From Leptospira ellinghausenii (GTDB taxonomy: Bacteria; Spirochaetota; Leptospiria; Leptospirales; Leptospiraceae): a DNA stretch of 64,000 nt. Both the position numbers and the translations under genes were made by a program. How positions within the stretch are numbered: the first letter of the stretch is position 1; every line of letters begins with the position of its first letter. Location of the stretch: assembly GCF_003114815.1 (NCBI RefSeq), contig NZ_BFAZ01000009.1:310001-374000 (forward strand), given 5' to 3'. Below, piece by piece: positions 45,480-53,709 of the stretch. The notes below the pieces were generated by a model. That model was not told where the DNA came from. It ran no database searches and saw only the letters and a program-made list of their open reading frames with translations.

Positions 45480-46685
45480 ATGAGCCAATTGCCAGTAAAA
45501 GTGTATGGATACCGTTGGGTGGTTTTATTTGCCTACATCGTGATCACAGCGACCATTTGTTTGCAATGGTTGTCTTTTGCTCCGATTGCCAGGGAAGCCA
45601 AAGAGTTTTATATGGTTTCCCCACTGCAAATTGATCTTTTGTCTTTAGTGTTTTTGGCTGTTTTTGTTTTCATCGCCATCCCCGCTTCGTATGTGATTGA
45701 TACCTATGGAATCAAAATTGGTGTTGGGTTTGGTGCGATCCTAACTGGTGTTTGTGGGTTACTCAAAGGGATGTATGCATCGGAGTATGCAGTGGTCCTC
45801 ATTTGCCAATTGGGTCTTGCCATTGCCCAACCTTTCCTCCTCAATGCAGTGACAAAAATTAGTGTATTGTGGTTTCCCATCCACGAACGAGCCACATCCG
45901 TTGCTTTAGGAACACTCGCACAGTTTCTCGGAATCATCCTTGTGATGATCCTAACCCCCATTCTTTTACACAGTGGAAACACGATTCCAGAAGTGATGAT
46001 GGTGTATGGATTTGTCTCGATGGCGAGTGCGATTCTTTTTTTACTCCTCGTAAGAGAAAAACCTCCCACCTCACCGAGTACACACGGCGAAGACCATGAA
46101 CTCTCCTTTTTTGATGGGATTCGTTTTTTATGGAAACAAGCCGACATGAAAAAAATCCTATTTTTGTTTCTCATTGGGCTTGGTGTGTTTAATGCCGTGA
46201 GTACTTGTATCGATCAGATTTGTGAAATCAAAGGATTGAACACAGAAGAGTCGGGACTTGTGGGTGGGGTGATGCTCATTGCCGGGATCCTAGGAGGTAT
46301 TTTCATCCCTCCCCTCTCTGACAAATTCCAAAAACGAAAACTATTTTTAGTCATCGCTATGATCGGATTTTTACTTGGGCTTACTGTTTTTGTTTTGTTC
46401 CAAGGTTTTATCCCTTTACTCATTGGGTCGGTAGTGATTGGATTTTTTTTACTGGGGATTGGGGCACCCATTGGATTCCAATACTGTGCTGAGATCACAT
46501 CCCCTGCCCCCGAGTCCACCTCACAAGGGTTATTACTCCTTGTGGGCCAAGTCTCAGGAATTGTATTTATCTTAGGGCTAAATTTTTTTGGAATGGTATC
46601 GTTTTTGTATGTGTTACTTGCGTTAACAGTACTAACACTGGCACTTGTCTTCCAATTGAAAGAAAGTCCGTTTATGGAAAGTTAG
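45480..46685 (+). CDS. MFS transporter, FLVCR/SLC49-like
   Basis: A 401-residue carrier with 12 hydrophobic segments. I start at ATG 45480 (ribosome site GGGAGAG), not at the open-frame extension to 45438. The N-terminal half (VYGYRWVVLFAYIVI, LQWLSFAPIAREAKEFY, IDLLSLVFL, PASYVIDTYGIKIG, WFPIHERATSVALGT) closely follows the eukaryotic FLVCR (SLC49) pattern, including the NAMQ-like LQW region and W-F-x3-E-x-A-x-S motif. Animal FLVCRs carry choline, ethanolamine or heme. Divergent from the kinase operon and probably controlled by the same palindrome. The substrate is unknown. Confidence 0.88.
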   Translation: MSQLPVKVYGYRWVVLFAYIVITATICLQWLSFAPIAREAKEFYMVSPLQIDLLSLVFLAVFVFIAIPASYVIDTYGIKIGVGFGAILTGVCGLLKGMYASEYAVVLICQLGLAIAQPFLLNAVTKISVLWFPIHERATSVALGTLAQFLGIILVMILTPILLHSGNTIPEVMMVYGFVSMASAILFLLLVREKPPTSPSTHGEDHELSFFDGIRFLWKQADMKKILFLFLIGLGVFNAVSTCIDQICEIKGLNTEESGLVGGVMLIAGILGGIFIPPLSDKFQKRKLFLVIAMIGFLLGLTVFVLFQGFIPLLIGSVVIGFFLLGIGAPIGFQYCAEITSPAPESTSQGLLLLVGQVSGIVFILGLNFFGMVSFLYVLLALTVLTLALVFQLKESPFMES

Positions 46686-46702
46686 GGGAAGATCAATACA
46701 GG

Positions 46703-47392
46703 TTACTGCTTACCTAAGATAGTATCTAATGCTCGGGCACTTTTTTCACTGAAGTCAAATTCTGTAAGTGGAGGCGCATTTTTTTCTAATTTGTAGAGCT
46801 CATATGCTTCTTTTGCATTCTCAAGGAATTCTTTCGATTCAATATGCCCATACCCAAAGAACATTGGTCTAGCAATGTCTGGATGCATTAAGTAAAATAA
46901 TTTATCATTTCTAGAACGGAGATAGATAATTTCAGGTGTAATATATGGTTTTTTTGAAAACACAAAACTAAGGCGACAATCACGGAACTCCTTAGTAAAC
47001 TTTATGCAATATACTTCTTTTAGAGTATCGATTCCCACAAAAAAATCAACTTTTAAATAAGGGACATATCTCCGTGCTCCTTTGTCAAACTCAATACCGA
47101 AGTAAGTTCTACCTGCTTGTCTTTCTAAAACCTCATAAAAGTCATACACATAAATATTACCCTCTTGATCGCCGATCTCTTTTCTAAAACGCTCTGGATC
47201 GATTTTTTGATAATTTTCATAAGGAATTTCAAAAACTCGCTCATCTTCCCTTCTATTGAATAATGAATTTTCTTTAGTTAGCATTATTTTTTGTTCTACG
47301 GGTTTCGTATGTTCTACCTGGGTGTGTTCTTTGCATACAGTAACGAGAACAAAAACTAAAAATAAAATCTTAATATTAAAATTTTCTCGCAA
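46703..47392 (-). CDS. Putative lipoprotein, unknown function
   Basis: A 229-residue exported protein with a hydrophobic leader and lipobox-like LVTVC (Cys about residue 20), then a Lys/Glu-rich stretch and an alpha/beta body (EGNIYVYDFYEVLERQAGRTYFG, FFVGIDTLKEVYCIKF). No family recognised. It is third in a run of three minus-strand exported proteins, 36 nt after the second. Its 3' end converges with the MFS gene 18 nt away. Confidence 0.75.
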   Translation of the reverse strand: MRENFNIKILFLVFVLVTVCKEHTQVEHTKPVEQKIMLTKENSLFNRREDERVFEIPYENYQKIDPERFRKEIGDQEGNIYVYDFYEVLERQAGRTYFGIEFDKGARRYVPYLKVDFFVGIDTLKEVYCIKFTKEFRDCRLSFVFSKKPYITPEIIYLRSRNDKLFYLMHPDIARPMFFGYGHIESKEFLENAKEAYELYKLEKNAPPLTEFDFSEKSARALDTILGKQ

Positions 47393-47428
47393 AGCTAAAT
47401 TCCTCTTTTTTTCTAGAGTAATCGCCGA

Positions 47429-48031
47429 CTATTTCAACGACATCTTAACTGCCATGTTGATACAGGAACTCATCGTTGGGAAAAGATAACTGTCACTGCT
47501 AGCGGCATAGGCACCTTTCGGGTAAAATGCATCTCCTCCTGTCAATCCATCAGCAAACCGTAGGCGGTAATCGGACCTGTCTTTTCGCTCTGGGCTGCTT
47601 TTGTACAGTTTGATCTTCGCCCTATCCCCTTGGTACTGGAGCTCAAAAACATTGGATGAGATTTTTTTTACATCTAACATATAGAAGGTGCGGTCAAATA
47701 AGAACTTTAATACCGCTTCACCTTTTTTGGTGTCTAGAGCGAGACAAGCATATCTTGTAATTTGAGCGTTATTGCTATGAGTTCCTACTAAATTCGCAAA
47801 CGTCTCCGTTTGGATGATAAAATAATAGGCATCCATCTGGTATGGCGGGAATGGTCCTGGTATGGGTGTGATATCATCAATTTGACCAAACGGTGCATTG
47901 AATTGAAATTCCCAACCTTCTGGCAGGTCAGGGTCAGGTGTCATTGTTTCTGCAACCGATTCTGTTATGTATGTGAAAAAACAAATTACCAGTAACATAA
48001 CACCGAAAATGAGATGATTAAATTTTATCAA
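47429..48031 (-). CDS. Exported hypothetical protein
   Basis: A 200-residue protein with a signal peptide (IFGVMLLVICFFTYITESVA, cleavage near residue 27) and a body rich in strands (GWEFQFNAPFGQIDD, YYFIIQTETFANLVG, AKIKLYKSSPERKDR). No family recognised. It overlaps the upstream exported protein gene by 14 nt and is followed by a lipoprotein gene, so the three are probably one transcript. Confidence 0.75.
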   Translation of the reverse strand: MIKFNHLIFGVMLLVICFFTYITESVAETMTPDPDLPEGWEFQFNAPFGQIDDITPIPGPFPPYQMDAYYFIIQTETFANLVGTHSNNAQITRYACLALDTKKGEAVLKFLFDRTFYMLDVKKISSNVFELQYQGDRAKIKLYKSSPERKDRSDYRLRFADGLTGGDAFYPKGAYAASSDSYLFPTMSSCINMAVKMSLK

Positions 48032-48785
48032 TTTGTTTTAAAACCTCAGTGTATTCCCCACGTTCTTTATACCCTAGATAAAAATCTTCGGTACATAATG
48101 GTTTTCCTTCTTCTCCCGGGTATACCTCCAACACGTTTAACTGCAACACGATGATTGTCCCAGGCACATTTTCTGTAGATCCTACTGGTTTGTAGGCAGG
48201 CATGGGGTATACAATTTCTGCTTGGTTGGGAAATGAGACTTCAAAACTTTTTGTTTTTCTAAATTCATCATAAACATGATAACTCATTCCATTATTAATT
48301 TCATAGTATTGAGTCTCAAAAAAAGTAATCTTCATTTTTTTAATTCTTGCAAACTCATCCTGTATTTTCCCATCTAATTCACAATAGTTTTTAAATGCAA
48401 AATTATGAGAGTCCTGCATGTTCATTACCTTATGTTTTGGGGAATATTTCGCACTCGAATCGACTTCTTGAATGGCATGAAACAGATATAAGGATTCTCC
48501 AACACCTTGGTTTCTGGAAACAAGCCACTTTCGTTTGTTTCCAAATTTTTGAATGTATTCGTCTCTGTTCTTACTTTTTAACATGGATTTAAAATTACCA
48601 TCTATTACGTAGTAATTTACTGTAAAAAAATGTTGGTCTTTTGAAGATGCGATCGGGAAACCACAGGAGCAATTCTGGTTGTAATGATTTATATAATTTA
48701 CAATCGAATTTAAATCTGCTTTTTCATCAGCGGATAACACTGACATTGAGGTGAGAAGAAAACAAAGGATCAATATTTTTTTCAT
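48018..48785 (-). CDS. Exported hypothetical protein
   Basis: A 255-residue protein from ATG 48785 (MKKILILCFLLTSMSVLSA, a clear signal peptide; the frame also opens at 48809). The mature part has a Cys pair (QNCSCGFP) and a long beta-rich middle (TVNYYVIDGNFKSML, EIVYPMPAYKPVG, TIIVLQLNVLEVYPG). No family recognised. First of three co-oriented exported proteins of unknown role. The gap upstream (48786-48979) holds the tetR tail remnant and no other gene. Confidence 0.75.
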   Translation of the reverse strand: MKKILILCFLLTSMSVLSADEKADLNSIVNYINHYNQNCSCGFPIASSKDQHFFTVNYYVIDGNFKSMLKSKNRDEYIQKFGNKRKWLVSRNQGVGESLYLFHAIQEVDSSAKYSPKHKVMNMQDSHNFAFKNYCELDGKIQDEFARIKKMKITFFETQYYEINNGMSYHVYDEFRKTKSFEVSFPNQAEIVYPMPAYKPVGSTENVPGTIIVLQLNVLEVYPGEEGKPLCTEDFYLGYKERGEYTEVLKQIDKI

Positions 48786-48940
48786 AAACGGATAGTACCT
48801 ATACTGCAAACAAACCAGCTCGTAAAACGATTTCCTAATGGAAAGAAACAGAATCGTTTTTGTAGAGTGTCCGTTTACAACTCCTATCGGCAGTGATAGG
48901 GCAAAATCAAACCGGAGTCAAATGGAAAATGGAACCTTAT

Positions 48941-48978
48941 CCACCTAAGGCACGTCTGATGAATTTCATCACATTTGA
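48941..48978 (-). pseudogene. Remnant of a tetR 3' end (second copy of the C-terminal codons)
   Basis: 48941-48973 matches 49603-49635, the end of the tetR gene, at 31 of 33 positions. Read on the minus strand it still codes for MKFIRRALGG and a stop, with silent differences in the two Gly codons. Similarity continues for a few bases to the stop of the DUF2442 gene with a 2-nt gap. Nothing else of a tetR gene is present here, so it is a duplicated or truncated paralogue end. Confidence 0.7.
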
Positions 48979-48979
48979 A

Positions 48980-49240
48980 TTATTTTTTAGAAGAGGATAA
49001 ATCACCCGTTCCGAAGAGAAGACCTGCAACACTGATATCTTCATCTAATTCTTCCCAATGGATTCCAATCCCTCCTCCACTAAGTTCATATCGATTCAGC
49101 TGTTCTTTATTTGCTTTTCTCAATCGCGGGAAGTAGGCAAGTGGTACGGATAATGATCGACCATCATATAACGAGATCCAAAGGTTATCTTCATCAAACC
49201 AAACTTTTTGTGCTTTTGCTTCAGAGATTAAAGAAGTCAT
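48980..49240 (-). CDS. DUF2442 protein, partner of DUF4160 (toxin-antitoxin-like)
   Basis: An 86-residue protein with the DUF2442 pattern WFDEDNLWISLYDGRSLSVPLAYFPRL and the late GIGIHWEELDEDISVAGLL. DUF2442 genes are commonly found next to DUF4160 genes as a two-gene module proposed to be a toxin-antitoxin pair. It overlaps the DUF4160 gene by 20 nt and ends 2-7 nt before the tetR tail remnant, at the edge of an apparent insertion. Confidence 0.85.
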   Translation of the reverse strand: MTSLISEAKAQKVWFDEDNLWISLYDGRSLSVPLAYFPRLRKANKEQLNRYELSGGGIGIHWEELDEDISVAGLLFGTGDLSSSKK

Positions 49241-49466
49241 TCCATTTACCTTCGATTAGATTTGAATTGTTTTCTATTTCTTCTTCGATCCAATTTAATT
49301 CTTTAGAAGAAAACCCGTAATTATCAACTAAAATTGCATTCGGTTTCAGCCAAAATTTTGCAATTTTCTCACCCTTTCTTACGTGAATATGTATTGGCTC
49401 ACGAGGGTTACCCTCATTTGAAAAGAAGAAAAATTTAAATCCATTCTTTTCAAGTACCTTTGGCAT
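49221..49466 (-). CDS. DUF4160 protein, first gene of DUF4160/DUF2442 pair
   Basis: An 81-residue protein with the DUF4160 signature: MPKVLEKNGFKFFFFSNEG, then PIHIHVRKGEKIAKFWL. The HIHV motif is the family's hallmark. The role is unproven; it is frequently annotated as the toxin-like partner of DUF2442. The pair sits between two copies of the tetR 3' end (48941-48973 and 49603-49635). The 132 nt between it and tetR shows no gene. Confidence 0.85.
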   Translation of the reverse strand: MPKVLEKNGFKFFFFSNEGNPREPIHIHVRKGEKIAKFWLKPNAILVDNYGFSSKELNWIEEEIENNSNLIEGKWNDFFNL

Positions 49467-49598
49467 TGCCTAATTATGTCAAAAGTCAACCATCTCTGCA
49501 ACAATTAAACTCTATCAATACTTTACTAATCTATATGCTTTTTAGTAAAAATAGGGGTCGATTTCTGAATGGGAATCCATTCCAAAATGATACTATCC

Positions 49599-50252
49599 CT
49601 AACCGCCTAAGGCACGTCTGATGAATTTCATGACAGCTTTGACAACCGCTTCATCATCTTCAAATACGCCTTCCCCCAAATAAATTTTCATGCGTTCTTT
49701 GTAATACACGGTGGCATAAGAAAACTGTAAGGTCATAAAAAGATTATCGAGTAAAAAAGCAGAGAGGTTACTATCCACATCACTGGCAATCGTTCCCTCT
49801 TGTTTGGCTGTTTGGATCATATCGATATAACATTTTGCTGATAAGGATTCAAGTTCACCTGACAGGCGTGTGATGAGTTCGTAATTACTTTCCGTTGTCA
49901 TTTCATTGTAGAGACGAATGATGTCTTGGTTCATCCGAGAATGGTTTTGGATGATCCTGACAATCTTTTCCACCTTCCCAAAAAAATCCAAATCCATAGA
50001 CAGAACGGTTTCTAAGGTTTTTTCCAATTGGGTGATCCCATAATCGACCACGGTTAAGAAAAAATCCTCTTTGGTTTCGAAGTATTTGTAGAGGGAACCA
50101 ACACTGATCCCCGCTTTTTGGGCGATGGTATTGGTATTGGCGCTTGTGAAACCACGGTTGGCAAATTCAGAGATGGCGATCGATAAAATCCGATTCCGTT
50201 TTTCTTCCGAAATCCTTTCGAAACTTTCGTTAAAGTGTTTTGTATCAGCCAT
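49599..50252 (-). CDS. TetR-family transcriptional regulator
   Basis: A 217-residue repressor-type protein from ATG 50252 (AGGA with 8-nt spacing; the open frame to 50399 crosses the operator and is not coding). The N-terminal helix-turn-helix is classical: RILSIAISEFANRGFTSANTNTIAQKAGISVGSLYKYF. The C-terminal helical ligand-binding part ends MKFIRRALGG. It is divergent from a class III aminotransferase, sharing a 34-bp inverted repeat between them, and a near-identical palindrome lies at 45328-45343. I infer that it represses both loci in response to a metabolite of the encoded pathway. Confidence 0.93.
   Translation of the reverse strand: MADTKHFNESFERISEEKRNRILSIAISEFANRGFTSANTNTIAQKAGISVGSLYKYFETKEDFFLTVVDYGITQLEKTLETVLSMDLDFFGKVEKIVRIIQNHSRMNQDIIRLYNEMTTESNYELITRLSGELESLSAKCYIDMIQTAKQEGTIASDVDSNLSAFLLDNLFMTLQFSYATVYYKERMKIYLGEGVFEDDEAVVKAVMKFIRRALGG
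49603..49635. repeat. Direct repeat copy at the 3' end of tetR
   Basis: Direct repeat of 48941-48973 (31 of 33 identical), spanning the last codons and stop of tetR. The two copies bracket the DUF4160/DUF2442 pair. Confidence 0.75.
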
Positions 50253-50354
50253 ATGCATCTTCCTACCTATGAATGAAAAAAGGCTGGATTTCTCAAGGAA
50301 ATTGAGCGCAATTCCAAAAGAATCCGAGAAACTTTCTAAATTTTCGATTTCCTT

Positions 50355-50388
50355 CTTGACAATGAGTGATGACTCACTCATTGTCAAG
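50355..50388. promoter_or_regulatory. 34-bp inverted repeat, probable TetR operator with embedded -35 boxes
   Basis: Left arm CTTGACAATGAGTG (50355-50368) and right arm CACTCATTGTCAAG (50375-50388) are perfect inverted repeats with a 6-nt spacer. The inner core TGAGTGATGACTCA (50363-50376) differs at one base from the palindrome at 45328-45343. Each arm holds TTGACA, a consensus -35 box, facing outward on each strand, so a bound TetR would block both the tetR and aminotransferase promoters. Confidence 0.8.
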
Positions 50389-50416
50389 TAAAAGAACACG
50401 GACGAGGAAACATCGT

Positions 50417-51883
50417 ATGGCCACAGGCTTTTCCATCAATGAATACCCTAATGTAGACCAAGTTTACAAAGACTTGCGGAAATTAATTTCCCTACCGATC
50501 CGTTCCATTCGCAAAAACGAAATGGAAAACATCATCCAAAACTACTTTGAAAAAAAATGCAGTAAGTCCAAAGCCATGATCACAAAGGCTTCGGAATACA
50601 TCCCAGGTGGTGTCCAACACAACTTGTCTTTTAATTTTCCTTTCCCACTTGTGTTCACCAAAGCTTCTGGCGCCTATTTATATGATTTAGATGGAAACAA
50701 ATACATCGACTTTTTACAAGCAGGTGGACCTACAGTCCTCGGCAGTAACCCCACAAGTGTTCGTAAAAAAGTAATCGAACTCTTAGATTCCACAGGACCA
50801 GTCACAGGGCTTTTCCATGAATACGAATACAAACTTGCCGAAAAAATTGTCGAACTTGTTCCTTCTGTGGAAATGTTTCGCATGTTAGGTTCTGGAACAG
50901 AAGCATGTATGGCTTCCATCCGAGTGGCAAGACTTGCGACAAAGAAGAAAAACATTGTGAAGATGGGTGGAGCTTACCATGGATGGAGTGACCAACTTGC
51001 GTATGGGTTACGAATTCCTGGTACAAGGCATTTTGAAGCCAATGGTGTACCAAGATCTATTTTCAAATACACACAAGAATTCTATCCGAATGATCTAAAC
51101 TCACTCGAATCCGTCCTCAAACGAAATCGTTTTTTTGGTGGAACCGCTGCTGTTCTCATTGAACCCGTTGGGCCTGAAAGTGGAACACGACCACTTGATA
51201 AAGATTTTAACAAAGGTGTTCGAGAACTTTGCAACAAATACGGTGCCCTTCTTATCTTTGATGAAGTGGTAACAGCATTTCGAATCGGCCTTAGTGGTGC
51301 ACAAGGGTATTTTGGTGTGGAACCTGATCTCACTGTCTTTGGAAAAGTTGTCGCTGGTGGTTATCCATCTGCTGGTGGGCTTGGTGGTAAAAAAGAATAC
51401 ATGAAGTATGTATCTGCTGGATTACAAACGGGCACCAAAAAGGCGTTAATCGGTGGAACGATGGCAGCAAATCCACTCAGTTCCCTTGCAGGTTACTTCA
51501 CACTTTGTGAAATGGAAAAAACCAACGCGTGTGAAAAATCAGGGAGAGCTGGTGACCGCCTCACAAAGGGATTACAAAAACTCATCCAAAAATACAACCT
51601 ACCCTTTGTTGCCTTCAACCAAGGTTCTATCTGCCATTTGGAAACCGTTGGTACGATGTTACTCGATATCGATATCAAGAAATTTTGGACGATTAAAAAA
51701 ACCATTGCAGAAGCCCACAAACGCAAACATGCAATGGAAGAAATGGGAGCAGCTTACATGTCAGAAGGTCTTGTGACACTTGCTGGAAGTCGTTTGTATA
51801 CAAGTGCCGCTGATACGGATGCAGTGATTGATGATGCACTCAAACGGTTTGACCGAGTCTTCCAAAAAGTGGAAGGGGTGTAA
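50417..51883 (+). CDS. Class III PLP-dependent aminotransferase (GSA-aminomutase-like)
   Basis: A 488-residue PLP enzyme from ATG 50417 (GAGGAAA ribosome site). It has ASEYIPGGVQHNLS, YLYDLDGNKYIDFLQAGG, FRMLGSGTEACMASIRVAR, GGAYHGWSD, LIFDEVVTAFR (PLP Asp) and TVFGKVVAGGYPSAGG with the Schiff-base Lys. This is the glutamate-1-semialdehyde aminomutase/aspartate aminotransferase-like class III branch, with an N-terminal extension of about 60 residues. Substrates include semialdehydes and amino acids. Its link to the TetR operator, not to heme genes, suggests a catabolic role. Confidence 0.9.
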   Translation: MATGFSINEYPNVDQVYKDLRKLISLPIRSIRKNEMENIIQNYFEKKCSKSKAMITKASEYIPGGVQHNLSFNFPFPLVFTKASGAYLYDLDGNKYIDFLQAGGPTVLGSNPTSVRKKVIELLDSTGPVTGLFHEYEYKLAEKIVELVPSVEMFRMLGSGTEACMASIRVARLATKKKNIVKMGGAYHGWSDQLAYGLRIPGTRHFEANGVPRSIFKYTQEFYPNDLNSLESVLKRNRFFGGTAAVLIEPVGPESGTRPLDKDFNKGVRELCNKYGALLIFDEVVTAFRIGLSGAQGYFGVEPDLTVFGKVVAGGYPSAGGLGGKKEYMKYVSAGLQTGTKKALIGGTMAANPLSSLAGYFTLCEMEKTNACEKSGRAGDRLTKGLQKLIQKYNLPFVAFNQGSICHLETVGTMLLDIDIKKFWTIKKTIAEAHKRKHAMEEMGAAYMSEGLVTLAGSRLYTSAADTDAVIDDALKRFDRVFQKVEGV

Positions 51884-51910
51884 GTAGCTAAAAACGCGAA
51901 ATTCTTTCCC

Positions 51911-51940
51911 TCCCCGAAAAGTACTTGTACATTTTGGGGA
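51911..51940 (+). terminator. Imperfect inverted repeat between aminotransferase and fliF
   Basis: TCCCCGAAAAGTAC (51911-51924) and GTACATTTTGGGGA (51927-51940) form a 14-bp stem with two mismatches and a 2-nt loop. It lies about 28 nt after the aminotransferase stop and 42 nt before the fliF start. No T-run follows. It could be a terminator or a regulatory element for fliF. Confidence 0.4.
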
Positions 51941-51981
51941 ATTCATGGCATTATGTCTCAAATCTCTACGAGGCCCGAACT

Positions 51982-53682
51982 ATGCCTGAACCACTGCAAA
52001 AGATCATTGATAATCTAAAAGAGTTATTCAACAAACTCGACAAAACCAAAAAAATGATTTTGGCCGGAGTACTTGCAGTTGTTGTGGTGGCCATCATCAT
52101 CCTCTCCAATGTTTCCTCCCAAAGGAATCGAGTGGTTCTTTTCAAAGACTTGGATTCCAAAGACTTCTCAGAAGTCACAAAAAAATTAGATGCCCTTGGG
52201 TATTCGTATGGTTCGAGTGAAACCAGTGTCATCACAGTGGATCCAGAACAAAGGCAAGAAATTGTAACCAAACTTGCACAAGAGAATTTAATCCCAGCGG
52301 GTGTCACTGGTTGGGAACTCTTTGATATTGAAAAATTCACCGAAACACAATTTGATAAAGACATTAAAAAATACAGAGCGTTAAAGGGTGCGATTGAAAA
52401 GTCATTAAACACCTTACGCCCAATTGAAAAAGCAGATGTCAACATTGCCATCCCAGAAGGGGATTTGTTTGAATCCAACTCCTATCCAGTCAAAGCCAGT
52501 GTGATTTTACACTTCCGACCAGGGGTAGAAGGAATTAGTAAAAAAGAAATCAAAGGGATTGTGAACTTAGTGGCAAGAGCTGTTCCCAAACTCAAACCAG
52601 AAAACGTAAGTGTTGCCGATCCAGATGGTAAAATCATATCTGATTTTGAAGAAGACTTAGAAAAAGAAAGATTAGAATTAAGGATTGTCCAAGAGAAACT
52701 CCGAATCGAAGAAGAAGAACGAGTCAAACGTCTCATCGACATCCGTAACACTTTACGTTGGTACTTAGGTGGGGAAGACCGAGTGGACATCACTCGATTT
52801 GAATATTCTTTTAACTGGGACCAAGAATCCTTAACGGAAAACGAAGTATTACCAGTAGTTGCGGAAGAAGATAACCCTGATACACCATATAACGAACGTA
52901 AGCTTGTTGATGGTTATTCCTTAAAAGTATCATCCAAAGAGACAAAGGAATCGTTCAAAGGAAGAGGTTTTACTCCTGATGGGCCTGCTGGTACAGAACC
53001 AAACCTTCCTCCAGGATACAAAGATACAGACTACCAAAAAGCTGAGTATTCCAAAGACGAAAACATCAATAACTACGAATTTAACAAACGGGTCAAAGAC
53101 ATCAAACGCCAACCTTGGAAAATTGAAAAAATCGGATTGTCTGTGGTTGTGGATGGAGTTTGGGAACGGAAAGAACGAGAAGACGGGATGGGATATGATC
53201 GAAAGTACATTCCTGTCGCCGAACAAGACTTAAAGCTCATTCGTAAAAACTTAGAAGCAGCCATTGGGTACACAAGATCACGTGGGGATCAAATCAGTGT
53301 TATCACAATTCCAAAAGATAGAACGGAACAATTCCGCGCTGAAGATGAAGAATTCCAAAGACAACGTGCCATCCGCAATATGGTGATCGCATCCCTTGTC
53401 ATCCTCATCTTACTCATCCTTGCTATCTTAGTGTATCGTGCGATCAAAAAAGAAATCGCAAGAAGAAGAAGACTCAGAGAAGAAGAACTTGCTGCTCAAC
53501 AACAAATGATGAGGGAAGCAGCTCTTCGTGTGATGGACGAAGGGGGAGCGGAAGTCGAACTCTCCCTCGACGAAAAACTCAGACGAGAACTTCTCGAAAA
53601 CGCGATCAACCTGGCAAAAGAAAAACCAGAAGACGTGGCACAGTTACTTCGCACTTGGCTTGCCGAAGAGGAACAAACGTAA
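51982..53682 (+). CDS. fliF: Flagellar MS-ring protein FliF
   Basis: A 566-residue protein from ATG 51982 (GAGG ribosome site). It has two membrane helices (about residues 24-46 and 470-492), the first periplasmic ring-building motif [55 protein letters not shown] and the cytoplasmic tail [10 protein letters not shown] that binds FliG. It builds the MS ring in the inner membrane. It has no flagellar neighbours in this window; fliG does not follow. Confidence 0.95.
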   Translation: MPEPLQKIIDNLKELFNKLDKTKKMILAGVLAVVVVAIIILSNVSSQRNRVVLFKDLDSKDFSEVTKKLDALGYSYGSSETSVITVDPEQRQEIVTKLAQENLIPAGVTGWELFDIEKFTETQFDKDIKKYRALKGAIEKSLNTLRPIEKADVNIAIPEGDLFESNSYPVKASVILHFRPGVEGISKKEIKGIVNLVARAVPKLKPENVSVADPDGKIISDFEEDLEKERLELRIVQEKLRIEEEERVKRLIDIRNTLRWYLGGEDRVDITRFEYSFNWDQESLTENEVLPVVAEEDNPDTPYNERKLVDGYSLKVSSKETKESFKGRGFTPDGPAGTEPNLPPGYKDTDYQKAEYSKDENINNYEFNKRVKDIKRQPWKIEKIGLSVVVDGVWERKEREDGMGYDRKYIPVAEQDLKLIRKNLEAAIGYTRSRGDQISVITIPKDRTEQFRAEDEEFQRQRAIRNMVIASLVILILLILAILVYRAIKKEIARRRRLREEELAAQQQMMREAALRVMDEGGAEVELSLDEKLRRELLENAINLAKEKPEDVAQLLRTWLAEEEQT

Positions 53683-53709
53683 GTTAACTGATACGTCATT
53701 CAGTAACTA

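Noticed and set aside
50253..50399. N-terminal extension of the TetR frame to 50399
   Set aside because: It runs across the operator and past the divergent promoter; ATG 50252 has a proper ribosome site and gives a usual TetR N-terminus.
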